Assembly: GCA_963855995.1 (NCBI GenBank)
Contig: OY979718.1
Coordinates: 29,793,282-29,857,281, forward strand
DNA: 64,000 bases
DNA from: Muricea muricata
Lineage: Eukaryota; Cnidaria; Anthozoa; Malacalcyonacea; Plexauridae
Reading direction: 5' to 3'
Positions 1 to 12,661 of the stretch are shown in pieces. Both the position numbers and the translations under genes were made by a program. A model generated the notes under the pieces. It made no database searches. It was given only the letters and a program-made list of their open reading frames with translations, and was not told where the DNA came from. Numbering within the stretch: position 1 is the first letter of the stretch; each line of letters starts with the position of its first letter.

Positions 1-1054
1 AAGCGATTTGAACGTAAAAACATGCTGAAATCACCAACGAAAAGTTGCTGTTTTAAATCGATCAGGGTGACGTTTTAGAGCTTAAAATGATGTTTTCAGT
101 GCTAAAGTGAACAAGTTGAGCGCAATAATGTACTGCAATCACGGACCTAAAGGGGACCTAATAAATGGAAATTGCAGAACTTAGCAAGTCGGGAATCAGG
201 TTTTCGGCGCTCAAACTATCGAGATGAGCGAAGTAACCCGTTGACAAGAGAAACCTATAACTCTCTTGTAAACTGAAAAGAAACGATCTTAGAACCAGCA
301 AAATTGCGTTTTAAGTGTTCTAGAAGCGATTTGAGCGTAAAAACATGCTCAAATCACTAACTTAAAATCGCCGTTTTAAATCCATCAGGGTGACGTTTTA
401 GAGCTTAAAATGATGTTTTCAGTGCTAAAGTGAACGAGTTGAGCGCAATGATGTACTGCAATCGCGGACCTAAAAGAGACCTTCTAAATGGTAATTGCAG
501 AACTTAGCAAGTTGGGAATCAGGTTTTTGGCGCTCAAACCAACGGGATGAGCGAAATGACATGTTGAAATGAGAAACCTATAACTTGCTTGTAAACTGAA
601 AAGAAACGATCTTAGAACAATCAAAATCGCGTTTTAAGCGTTCTAGAAGTGATTTGAGCGTAAAAATATGCTCAAATCACCAACTTAAAATTGCCGTTTT
701 AAATCGATCAGGGTGACGTTTTAGAACTTAAAATGATGTTTTCTGTGCTAAAGTGAACGAGTTGAGCGCAATAACGTACTGCAATGACGGACCTGAAAGA
801 GACACAATAAATGGAAATTGCAGAACTTAGCAAGTCGGGAATCAGGTTTTCGGCGCTAAACTATCGAGATGAGCGAAGTAACCCGTTGACATGAGAAACC
901 TATAACTCTCTTGTAAACTGAATAGAAACGATCTTAGAACCATCAAAATTGCGTTTTAAGCGTTCTAGAAGCGATTTGAACGTAAAAACATGCTCAAATC
1001 ACCAACGAAAAATTGCTGTTTTAAATCGATCAGGGTGACGTTTTAGAGCTTAAA

Positions 1055-4000
1055 ATTATGTTTTCAGTGCTAAAGTGAACGAGTTGAGCGCAATAATGTA
1101 CTGCAATGACGGACCTAAAAGAGACCCAATAAATGGAAATTGCAGAACTTAGCAAGTCGGGAATCAGGTTTTCGACGCTCAAACCATCGGGATGAGCGAA
1201 ATGACATGTTGAAATGAGAAACATATAACTTGCTTGTACACTGAACAGAAACGATCTTAGAACCATAAAAATCGCGTTTTAAGTGTTCTAGAAGCGATTT
1301 GAGCGTAAAAACATGCTCAAATCACCAACTAAAAATCGCCGTTTTATGTCGATCAGGGCGACGTTTTAGAGCTTAAAATGATGTTTTCAGTGCTAAAGTG
1401 AACGAGTTGAGTGCAATGATGTACTGCAATAACGAACCTAAAAGAGACCTTCTAAATGGAAATAGCAGAACTTAGCAAGTCGGGAATCACGTTTTCGGCG
1501 CTCACACCATCGGGATAAGCGAAATGACATGTTGAAATGAGAAACCTATAACTTGCTTGTACACTGAACACAAACGATCTTAAAACTATAAAAATCGCGT
1601 TTTAAGCGCTCTAGAAGCGATTTGAACGTAAAAACATGCTGAAATCACCAACGAAAAGTTGCTGTTTTAAATCGATCAGGGTGACGTTTTAGAGCTTAAA
1701 ATGATGTTTTCAGTGCTAAAGTGAACAAGTTGAGCGCAATAATGTATTGCAATCACGGACCTAAAAGAGACCTAATAAATGGAAATTGCAGAACTTAGCA
1801 AGTCGGGAATCAGGTTTTCGGCGCTCAAACTATCGAGATGAGCGAAGTAACCCGTTGACATGAGAAACCTATAACTCTCTTGTAAACTGAAAAGAAACGA
1901 TCTTAGAACCAGCAAAAATTGCGTTTTAAGTGTTCTAGAAGCAATTTGAGCGTAAAAACATGCTCAAATCACCAACTAAAAATCGCCGTTTTATGTCGAT
2001 CAGGGCGACGTTTTAGAGCTTAAAATGATGTTTTCAGTGCTAAAGTGAACGAGTTGAGTGCAATGATGTACTGCAATGACGGACCTAAAAGAGACCCAAT
2101 AAATGGAATTTGCAGAACTTAGCAACTCGGGAATCATGTTTTCGGCGCTCAAACTATCGAGATGAGCGAAGTAACCCGTTGACATGAGAAACCTATAACT
2201 TTCTAGTAAACTGAACAGCAACGATCTTAGAACCATCAAAATTGCGTTTTAAGTGTTCTAGAAGCGATTTGAGCGTAAAAACATGCTCAAATCACCAACT
2301 AAAAATCGCCGTTTTATGTCGATCAGGGCGACGTTTTAGAGCTTAAAATGATGTTTTCAGTGCTAAAGTGAACGAGTTGAGTGCAATGATGTACTGCAAT
2401 AACGGACCTAAAAGAGACCTTCTAAATGGAAATTGCAGAACTTAGCAAGTCGGGAATCACGTTTTCGGCGCTCAAACCATCGGGATAAGCGAAATGACAT
2501 GTTGAAATGAGAAACCTATAACTTGCTTGTACACTGAACAGAAACGATCTTAGAACTATAAAAATCGCGTTTTAAGCGCTCTAGAAGCGATTTGAACGTA
2601 AAAACATGCTCAAATCACCAACGAAAAGTTGCTGTTTTAAATCGATCAGGGTGACGTTTTAGAGCTTAAAATGATGTTTTCAGTGCTAAAGTGAACAAGT
2701 TGAGCGCAATAATGTACTGCAATCACGGACCTAAAGGGGACCTAATAAATGGAAATTGCAGAACTTAGCAAGTCGGGAATCAGGTTTTCGGCGCTCAAAC
2801 TATCGAGATGAGCGAAGTAACCCGTTGACATGAGAAACCTATAACTCTCTTGTAAACTGAAAAGAAACGATCTTAGAACCAGCAAAATTGCGTTTTAAGT
2901 GTTCTAGAAGCGATTTGAGCGTAAAAACATGCTCAAATCACTAACTTAAAATCGCCGTTTTAAATCCATCAGGGTGACGTTTTAGAGCTTAAAATGATGT
3001 TTTCAGTGCTAAAGTGAACGAGTTAAGCGCAATAATGTACTGCAATGACGGACCTAAAAGAGACCCAATAAATGGAAATTGCAGAACTTAGCAAGTCGGG
3101 AATCAGGTTTTCGGCGCTCAAACCATCGGGATGAGCGAAATGACATGTTGAAATGAGAAACATATAACTTGCTTGTACACTGAACAGAAACGATCTTAGA
3201 ACCATAAAAATCGCGTTTTAAGTGTTCTAGAAGCGATTTGAGCGTAAAAACATGCTCAAATCACCAACTAAAAATCGCCGTTTTATGTCGATCAGGGCGA
3301 CGTTTTAGAGCTTAAAATGATGTTTTCAGTGCTAAAGTGAACGAGTTGAGTGCAATGATGTACTGCAATAACGAACCTAAAAGAGACCTTCTAAATGGAA
3401 ATTGGAGAACTTAGCAAGTCGGGAATCACGTTTTCGGCGCTCAAACCATCGGGATAAGCGAAATGACATGTTGAAATGAGAAACCTATAACTTGCTTGTA
3501 AACTGAACACAAACGATCTTAAAACTATAAAAATCGCGTTTTAAGCGCTCTAGAAGCGATTTGAACGTAAAAACATGCTGAAATCACCAACGAAAAGTTG
3601 CTGTTTTAAATCGATCAGGGTGACGTTTTAGAGCTTAAAATGATGTTTTCAGTGCTAAAGTGAACAAGTTGAGCGCAATAATGTATTGCAATCACGGACC
3701 TAAAAGAGACCTAATAAATGGAAATTGCAGAACTTAGCAAGTCGGGAATCAGGTTTTCGGCGCTCAAACTATCGAGATGAGCGAAGTAACCCGTTGACAT
3801 GAGAAACCTATAACTCTCTTGTAAACTGAAAAGAAACGATCTTAGAACCAGCAAAAATTGCGTTTTAAGTGTTCTAGAAGCGATTTGAGCGTAAAAACAT
3901 GCTCAAATCACCAACTAAAAATCGCCGTTTTATGTCGATCAGGGCGACGTTTTAGAGCTTAAAATGATGTTTTCAGTGCTAAAGTGAACGAGTTGAGTGC

Positions 4001-4824
4001 AATGATGTACTGCAATGACGGACCTAAAAGAGACCCAATAAATGGAATTTGCAGAACTTAGCAACTCGGGAATCATGTTTTCGGCGCTCAAACTATCGAG
4101 ATGAGCGAAGTAACCCGTTGACATGAGAAACCTATAACTTTCTAGTAAACTGAACAGCAACGATCTTAGAACCATCAAAATTGCGTTTTAAGTGTTCTAG
4201 AAGCGATTTGAGCGTAAAAACATGCTCAAATCACACCCTAAAAATCGCCGTTTTATGTCGATCAGGGCGACGTTTTAGAGCTTAAAATGATGTTTTCAGT
4301 GCTAAAGTGAACGAGTTGAGTGCAATGATGTACTGCAATAACGGACCTAAAAGAGACCTTCTAAATGGAAATTGCAGAACTTAGCAAGTCGGGAATCACG
4401 TTTTCGGCGCTCAAACCATCGGGATAAGCGAAATGACATGTTGAAATGAGAAACCTATAACTTGCTTGTACACTGAACAGAAACGATCTTAGAACTATAA
4501 AAATCGCGTTTTAAGCGCTCTAGAAGCGATTTGAACGTAAAAACATGCTCAAATCACCAACGAAAAGTTGCTGTTTTAAATCGATCAGGGTGACGTTTTA
4601 GAGCTTAAAATGATGTTTTCAGTGCTAAAGTGAACAAGTTGAGCGCAATAATGTACTGCAATCACGGACCTAAAGGGGACCTAATAAATGGAAATTGCAG
4701 AACTTAGCAAGTCGGGAATCAGGTTCTCGGCGCTCAAACTATCGAGATGAGCGAAGTAACCCGTTGACATGAGAAACCTATAACTCTCTTGTAAACTGAA
4801 AAGAAACGATCTTAGAACCAGCAA
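1055..4824. repeat. 6-monomer higher-order repeat, two copies (period 1,939 bp)
   Basis: The segments about 1,055-2,885 and 2,994-4,824 match monomer by monomer at an offset of 1,939 bp (six units). Linked rare variants recur at that offset. AACGAACCTAAAAG is at 1,431 and 3,370, CACAAACGATCTTAAAAC is at about 1,570 and 3,509, and the CTCGGGAATCATG plus ATGGAATTTGC monomer begins its open frame at 2,000 and 3,939. The copies diverge after 2,885/4,824, where GCAAAATTG is replaced by GCAAAAATTG and the following spacer changes. Confidence 0.85.
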
Positions 4825-5785
4825 AAATTGCGTTTTAAGTGTTCTAGAAGCGATTTGAGCGTAAAAACATGCTCAAATCACCAACTAAAAATCGCCGTTT
4901 TATGTCGATCAGGGCGACGTTTTAGAGCTTAAAATGATGTTTTCAGTGCTAAAGTGAACGAGTTGAGTGCAATGATGTACTGCAATGACGGACCTAAAAG
5001 AGACCCAATAAATGGAATTTGCAGAACTTAGCAACTCGGGAATCATGTTTTCGGCGCTCAAACTATCGAGATGAGCGAAGTAACCCGTTGACATGAGAAA
5101 CCTATAACTTTCTAGTAAACTGAACAGCAACGATCTTAGAACCATCAAAATTGCGTTTTAAGTGTTCTAGAAGCGATTTGAGCGTAAAAACATGCTCAAA
5201 TCACACCCTAAAAATCGCCGTTTTATGTCGATCAGGGCGACGTTTTAGAGCTTAAAATGATGTTTTCAGTGCTAAAGTGAACGAGTTGAGTGCAATGATG
5301 TACTGCAATAACGGACCTAAAAGAGACCTTCTAAATGGAAATTGCAGAACTTAGCAAGTCGGGAATCACGTTTTCGGCGCTCAAACCATCGGGATAAGCG
5401 AAATGACATGTTGAAATGAGAAACCTATAACTTGCTTGTACACTGAACAGAAACGATCTTAGAACTATAAAAATCGCGTTTTAAGCGCTCTAGAAGCGAT
5501 TTGAACGTAAAAACATGCTCAAATCACCAACGAAAAGTTGCTGTTTTAAATCGATCAGGGTGACGTTTTAGAGCTTAAAATGATGTTTTCAGTGCTAAAG
5601 TGAACAAGTTGAGCGCAATAATGTACTGCAATCACGGACCTAAAGGGGACCTAATAAATGGAAATTGCAGAACTTAGCAAGTCGGGAATCAGGTTCTCGG
5701 CGCTCAAACTATCGAGATGAGCGAAGTAACCCGTTGACATGAGAAACCTATAACTCTCTTGTAAACTGAAAAGAAACGATCTTAG
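3760..5785. repeat. 3-monomer tandem duplication (period 970 bp)
   Basis: The segments about 3,760-4,815 and 4,730-5,785 match at an offset of 970 bp, which is three monomers. The rare spacer variant CACACCCTAAAAATCG occurs at about 4,231 and 5,201 (and again near 8,754 in a larger duplicate). GGTTCTCGG occurs at about 4,723 and 5,693, whereas other copies read GGTTTTCGG. The unit is nested inside and extends the neighbouring 6-monomer repeat, so array growth here happened at more than one scale. Confidence 0.85.
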
Positions 5786-7465
5786 AACCAGCAAAATTGC
5801 GTTTTAAGTGTTCTAGAAGCGATTTGAGCGTAAAAACATGCTCAAATCACTAACTTAAAATCGCCGTTTTAAATCCATCAGGGTGACGTTTTTGAGCTTA
5901 AAATGATGTTTTCAGTGCTAAAGTGAACGAGTTGAGCGCAATGATGTACTGCAATCGCGGACCTAAAAGAGACCTTCTAAATGGTAATTGCAGAACTTAG
6001 CAAGTTGGGAATCAGGTTTTTGGCGCTCAAACCAACGGGATGAGCGAAATGACATGTTGAAATGAGAAACCTATAACTTGCTTGTAAACTGAAAAGAAAC
6101 GATCTTAGAACAATCAAAATCGCGTTTTAAGCGTTCTAGAAGTGATTTGAGCGTAAAAATATGCTCAAATCACCAACTTAAAATTGCCGTTTTAAATCGA
6201 TCAGGGTGACGTTTTAGAACTTAAAATGATGTTTTCTGTGCTAAAGTGAACGAGTTGAGCGCAATAACGTACTGCAATGACGGACCTGAAAGAGACACAA
6301 TAAATGGAAATTGCAGAACTTAGCAAGTCGGGAATCAGGTTTTCGGCGCTCAAACTATCGAGATGAGCGAAGTAACCCGTTGACATGAGAAACCTATAAC
6401 TCTCTTGTAAACTGAAAAGAAACGATCTTAGAACCAGCAAAAATTGCGTTTTAAGTGTTCTAGAAGCGATTTGAGCGTAAAAACATGCTCAAATCACCAA
6501 CTAAAAATCGCCGTTTTATGTCGATCAGGGCGACGTTTTAGAGCTTAAAATGATGTTTTCAGTGCTAAAGTGAACGAGTTGAGTGCAATGATGTACTGCA
6601 ATGACGGACCTAAAAGAGACCCAATAAATGGAATTTGCAGAACTTAGCAACTCGGGAATCATGTTTTCGGCGCTCAAGCTATCGAGATGAGCGAAGTAAC
6701 CCGTTGACATGAGAAACCTATAACTTTCTAGTAAACTGAACAGCAACGATCTTAGAACCATCAAAATTGCGTTTTAAGTGTTCTAGAAGCGATTTGAGCG
6801 TAAAAACATGCTCAAATCACCAACTAAAAACCGCCGTTTTATGTCGATCAGGGCGACGTTTTAGAGCTTAAAATGATGTTTTCAGTGCTAAAGTGAACGA
6901 GTTGAGTGCAATGATGTACTGCAATAACGGACCTAAAAGAGACCTTCTAAATGGAAATGGCAGAACTTAGCAAGTCGGGAATCACGTTTTCGGCGCTCAA
7001 ACCATCGGGATAAGCGAAATGACATGTTGAAATGAGAAACCTATAACTTGCTTGTACACTGAACAGAAACGATCTTAGAACTATAAAAATCGCGTTTTAA
7101 GCGCTCTAGAAGCGATTTGAACGTAAAAACATGCTCAAATCACCAACGAAAAGTTGCTGTTTTAAATCGATCAGGGTGACGTTTTAGAGCTTAAAATGAT
7201 GTTTTCAGTGCTAAAGTGAACAAGTTGAGCGCAATAATGTACTGCAATCACGGACCTAAAGGGGACCTAATAAATGGAAATTGCAGAACTTAGCAAGTCG
7301 GGAATCAGGTTTTCGGCGCTCAAACTATCGAGATGAGCGAAGTAACCCGTTGACATGAGAAACCTATAACTCTCTTGTAAACTGAAAAGAAACGATCTTA
7401 GAACCAGCAAAATTGCGTTTTAAGTGTTCTAGAAGCGATTTGAGCGTAAAAACATGCTCAAATCA
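4918..7465. repeat. Segmental duplication A, copy 1 (11-monomer offset, 3,554 bp)
   Basis: This matches 8,472-11,019 at a constant offset of 3,554 bp. Shared rare variants are CACACCC in the spacer, CGTTTTTGAGC (5,886 / 9,440), GTTGGGAATCAGG with TTTTTGGCG, CTCAAGCTATCG (about 6,675 / 10,229) and AAAACCGCCG (about 6,828 / 10,382). Private differences are few, for example GTCAATCAGG in copy 2. Confidence 0.85.
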
Positions 7466-8100
7466 CCAACTAAAAATCGCCGTTTTATGTCGATCAGGGC
7501 GACGTTTTAGAGCTTAAAATGATGTTTTCAGTGCTAAAGTGAACGAGTTGAGTGCAATGATGTACTGCAATGACGGACCTAAAAGAGACCCAATAAATGG
7601 AATTTGCAGAACTTAGCAACTCGGGAATCATGTTTTCGGCGCTCAAGCTATCGAGATGAGCGAAGTAACCCGTTGACATGAGAAACCTATAACTTTCTAG
7701 TAAACTGAACAGCAACGATCTTAGAACCATCAAAATTGCGTTTTAAGTGTTCTAGAAGCGATTTGAGCGTAAAAACATGCTCAAATCACCAACTAAAAAT
7801 CGCCGTTTTATGTCGATCAGGGCGACGTTTTAGAGCTTAAAATGATGTTTTCAGTGCTAAAGTGAACGAGTTGAGTGCAATGATGTACTGCAATGACGGA
7901 CCTAAAAGAGACCCAATAAATGGAATTTGCAGAACTTAGCAACTCGGGAATCATGTTTTCGGCGCTCAAGCTATCGAGATGAGCGAAGTAACCCGTTGAC
8001 ATGAGAAACCTATAACTTTCTAGTAAACTGAACAGCAACGATCTTAGAACCATCAAAATTGCGTTTTAAGTGTTCTAGAAGCGATTTGAGCGTAAAAACA
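7415..8100. repeat. Single-monomer tandem duplication (323 bp)
   Basis: Two adjacent monomers, about 7,415-7,737 and 7,738-8,060, are identical as far as I can see. Both carry the rare CTCAAGCTATCGAG and TTTCTAGTAAAC variants. The corresponding place in the 3,554-bp duplicate (near 11 kb) has only one such monomer, so this gain is local and later than that duplication. Unequal exchange or slippage by one unit would explain it. Confidence 0.8.
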
Positions 8101-8471
8101 TGCTCAAATCACCAACTAAAAATCGCCGTTTTATGTCGATCAGGGCGACGTTTTAGAGCTTAAAATGATGTTTTCAGTGCTAAAGTGAACGAGTTGAGTG
8201 CAATGATGTACTGCAATAACGGACCTAAAAGAGACCTTCTAAATGGAAATGGCAGAACTTAGCAAGTCGGGAATCACGTTTTCGGCGCTCAAACCATCGG
8301 GATAAGCGAAATGACATGTTGAAATGAGAAACCTATAACTTGCTTGTACACTGAACAGAAACGATCTTAGAACTATAAAAATCGCGTTTTAAGCGCTCTA
8401 GAAGCGATTTGAACGTAAAAACATGCTCAAATCACCAACGAAAAGTTGCTGTTTTAAATCCATCAGGGTGA

Positions 8472-11019
8472 CGTTTTAGAGCTTAAAATGATGTTTTCAG
8501 TGCTAAAGTGAACGAGTTGAGTGCAATGATGTACTGCAATGACGGACCTAAAAGAGACCCAATAAATGGAATTTGCAGAACTTAGCAACTCGGGAATCAT
8601 GTTTTCGGCGCTCAAACTATCGAGATGAGCGAAGTAACCCGTTGACATGAGAAACCTATAACTTTCTAGTAAACTGAACAGCAACGATCTTAGAACCATC
8701 AAAATTGCGTTTTAAGTGTTCTAGAAGCGATTTGAGCGTAAAAACATGCTCAAATCACACCCTAAAAATCGCCGTTTTATGTCGATCAGGGCGACGTTTT
8801 AGAGCTTAAAATGATGTTTTCAGTGCTAAAGTGAACGAGTTGAGTGCAATGATGTACTGCAATAACGGACCTAAAAGAGACCTTCTAAATGGAAATTGCA
8901 GAACTTAGCAAGTCGGGAATCACGTTTTCGGCGCTCAAACCATCGGGATAAGCGAAATGACATGTTGAAATGAGAAACCTATAACTTGCTTGTACACTGA
9001 ACAGAAACGATCTTAGAACTATAAAAATCGCGTTTTAAGCGCTCTAGAAGCGATTTGAACGTAAAAACATGCTCAAATCACCAACGAAAAGTTGCTGTTT
9101 TAAATCGATCAGGGTGACGTTTTAGAGCTTAAAATGATGTTTTCAGTGCTAAAGTGAACAAGTTGAGCGCAATAATGTACTGCAATCACGGACCTAAAGG
9201 GGACCTAATAAATGGAAATTGCAGAACTTAGCAAGTCGGGAATCAGGTTCTCGGCGCTCAAACTATCGAGATGAGCGAAGTAACCCGTTGACATGAGAAA
9301 CCTATAACTCTCTTGTAAACTGAAAAGAAACGATCTTAGAACCAGCAAAATTGCGTTTTAAGTGTTCTAGAAGCGATTTGAGCGTAAAAACATGCTCAAA
9401 TCACTAACTTAAAATCGCCGTTTTAAATCCATCAGGGTGACGTTTTTGAGCTTAAAATGATGTTTTCAGTGCTAAAGTGAACGAGTTGAGCGCAATGATG
9501 TACTGCAATCGCGGACCTAAAAGAGACCTTCTAAATGGTAATTGCAGAACTTAGCAAGTTGGGAATCAGGTTTTTGGCGCTCAAACCAACGGGATGAGCG
9601 AAATGACATGTTGAAATGAGAAACCTATAACTTGCTTGTAAACTGAAAAGAAACGATCTTAGAACAATCAAAATCGCGTTTTAAGCGTTCTAGAAGTGAT
9701 TTGAGCGTAAAAATATGCTCAAATCACCAACTTAAAATTGCCGTTTTAAATCGATCAGGGTGACGTTTTAGAACTTAAAATGATGTTTTCTGTGCTAAAG
9801 TGAACGAGTTGAGCGCAATAACGTACTGCAATGACGGACCTGAAAGAGACACAATAAATGGAAATTGCAGAACTTAGCAAGTCGGGAATCAGGTTTTCGG
9901 CGCTCAAACTATCGAGATGAGCGAAGTAACCCGTTGACATGAGAAACCTATAACTCTCTTGTAAACTGAAAAGAAACGATCTTAGAACCAGCAAAAATTG
10001 CGTTTTAAGTGTTCTAGAAGCGATTTGAGCGTAAAAACATGCTCAAATCACCAACTAAAAATCGCCGTTTTATGTCAATCAGGGCGACGTTTTAGAGCTT
10101 AAAATGATGTTTTCAGTGCTAAAGTGAACGAGTTGAGTGCAATGATGTACTGCAATGACGGACCTAAAAGAGACCCAATAAATGGAATTTGCAGAACTTA
10201 GCAACTCGGGAATCATGTTTTCGGCGCTCAAGCTATCGAGATGAGCGAAGTAACCCGTTGACATGAGAAACCTATAACTTTCTAGTAAACTGAACAGCAA
10301 CGATCTTAGAACCATCAAAATTGCGTTTTAAGTGTTCTAGAAGCGATTTGAGCGTAAAAACATGCTCAAATCACCAACTAAAAACCGCCGTTTTATGTCG
10401 ATCAGGGCGACGTTTTAGAGCTTAAAATGATGTTTTCAGTGCTAAAGTGAACGAGTTGAGTGCAATGATGTACTGCAATAACGGACCTAAAAGAGACCTT
10501 CTAAATGGAAATGGCAGAACTTAGCAAGTCGGGAATCACGTTTTCGGCGCTCAAACCATCGGGATAAGCGAAATGACATGTTGAAATGAGAAACCTATAA
10601 CTTGCTTGTACACTGAACAGAAACGATCTTAGAACTATAAAAATCGCGTTTTAAGCGCTCTAGAAGCGATTTGAACGTAAAAACATGCTCAAATCACCAA
10701 CGAAAAGTTGCTGTTTTAAATCGATCAGGGTGACGTTTTAGAGCTTAAAATGATGTTTTCAGTGCTAAAGTGAACAAGTTGAGCGCAATAATGTACTGCA
10801 ATCACGGACCTAAAGGGGACCTAATAAATGGAAATTGCAGAACTTAGCAAGTCGGGAATCAGGTTTTCGGCGCTCAAACTATCGAGATGAGCGAAGTAAC
10901 CCGTTGACATGAGAAACCTATAACTCTCTTGTAAACTGAAAAGAAACGATCTTAGAACCAGCAAAATTGCGTTTTAAGTGTTCTAGAAGCGATTTGAGCG
11001 TAAAAACATGCTCAAATCA
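8472..11019. repeat. Segmental duplication A, copy 2
   Basis: Partner of 4,918-7,465. The left junction lies close to 8,471, where the preceding sequence (CGAAAAGTTGCTG ... AAATCCATC) differs from that before copy 1. The right junction is near 11,019, where CACTAACTTAAAATCG replaces CACCAACTAAAAATCG. A further related tract with the same order of monomers lies near 20.0-22.5 kb, at an offset of 10,984 bp (34 monomers). Confidence 0.85.
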
Positions 11020-12661
11020 CTAACTTAAAATCGCCGTTTTAAATCCATCAGGGTGACGTTTTAGAGCTTAAAATGATGTTTTCAGTGCTAAAGTGAACGA
11101 GTTGAGCGCAATGATGTACTGCAATCGCGGACCTAAAAGAGACCTTCTAAATGGTAATTGCAGAACTTAGCAAGTTGGGAATCAGGTTTTTGGCGCTCAA
11201 ACCAACGGGATGAGCGAAATGACATGTTGAAATGAGAAACCTATAACTTGCTTGTACACTGAACAGAAACGATCTTAGAACCATAAAAATCGCGTTTTAA
11301 GTGTTCTAGAAGCGATTTGAGCGTAAAAACATGCTCAAATCACCAACTAAAAATCGCCGTTTTATGTCGATCAGGGCGACGTTTTAGAGCTTAAAATGAT
11401 GTTTTCAGTGCTAAAGTGAACGAGTTGAGTGCAATGATGTACTGCAATAACGAACCTAAAAGAGACCTTCTAAATGGAAATTGCAGAACTTAGCAAGTCG
11501 GGAATCACGTTTTCGGCGCTCAAACCATCGGGATAAGCGAAATGACATGTTGAAATGAGAAACCTATAACTTGCTTGTACACTGAACACAAACGATCTTA
11601 AAACTATAAAAATCGTGTTTTAAGCGCTCTAGAAGCGATTTGAATGTAAAAACATGCTGAAATCACCAACGAAAAGTTGCTGTTTTAAATCGATCTGGGT
11701 GACGTTTTAGAGCTTAAAATGATGTTTTCAGTGCTAAAGTGAACAAGTTGAGCGCAATAATGTATTGCAATCACGGACCTAAAAGCGACCTAATAAATGG
11801 AAATTGCAGAACTTAGCAAGTCGGGAATCAGGTTTTCGGCGCTCAAACTATCGAGATGAGCGAAGTAACCCGTTGACATGAGAAACCTATAACTCTCTTG
11901 TAAACTGAAAAGAAACGATCTTAGAACCAGCAAAATTGCGTTTTAAGTGTTCTAGAAGCGATTTGAGCGTAAAAACATGCTGAAATCACTAACTTAAAAT
12001 CGCCGTTTTAAATCCATCAGGGTGACGTTTTAAAGCTTAAAATGATGTTTTCAGTGCTAAAGTGAACGAGTTGAGCGCAATGATGTACTGCAATCGCGGA
12101 CCTAAAAGAGACCTTCTAAATGGTAATTGCAGAACTTAGCAAGTTGGGAATCAGGTTTTTGGCGCTCAAACCAACGGGATGAGCGAAATGACATGTTGAA
12201 ATGAGAAACCTATAACTTGCTTGTAAACTGAAAAGAAACGATCTTAGAACAATCAAAATCGCGTTTTAAGCGTTCTAAAAGTGATTTGAGCGTAAAAATA
12301 TGCTCAAATCACCAACTTAAAATTGCCGTTTTAAATCGATCAGGGTGACGTTTTAGAACTTAAAATGATCTTTTCTGTGCTAAAGTGAACGAGTTGAGCG
12401 CAATAACGTACTGCAATGACGGACCTGAAAGAGACACAATAAATGGAAATTGCAGAACTTAGCAAGTCGGGAATCAGGTTTTCGGCGCTCAAACTATCGA
12501 GATGAGCGAAGTAACCCGTTGACATGAGAAACCGAAAACTCTCTAGTAAACTTAACAGAAACGATCTTAGAACCATCAAAATTGCGTTTTACCCATTCTA
12601 GAACGATTTGAGCGTGAAAACATGCTCAAATCACCAACTAAAAATTGCTGTTTTAAATCGC

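Noticed and set aside
2000-2239. 79-codon reverse-strand open frame repeated dozens of times, and a related 73-codon forward frame in some monomers
   Set aside because: The frame repeats because the monomer repeats. The unit length (323 bp) breaks the frame at every junction, many monomers carry stops or shifts, several starts are not ATG, and overlapping frames are open on both strands. There is no signal of a conserved protein beyond the DNA similarity.
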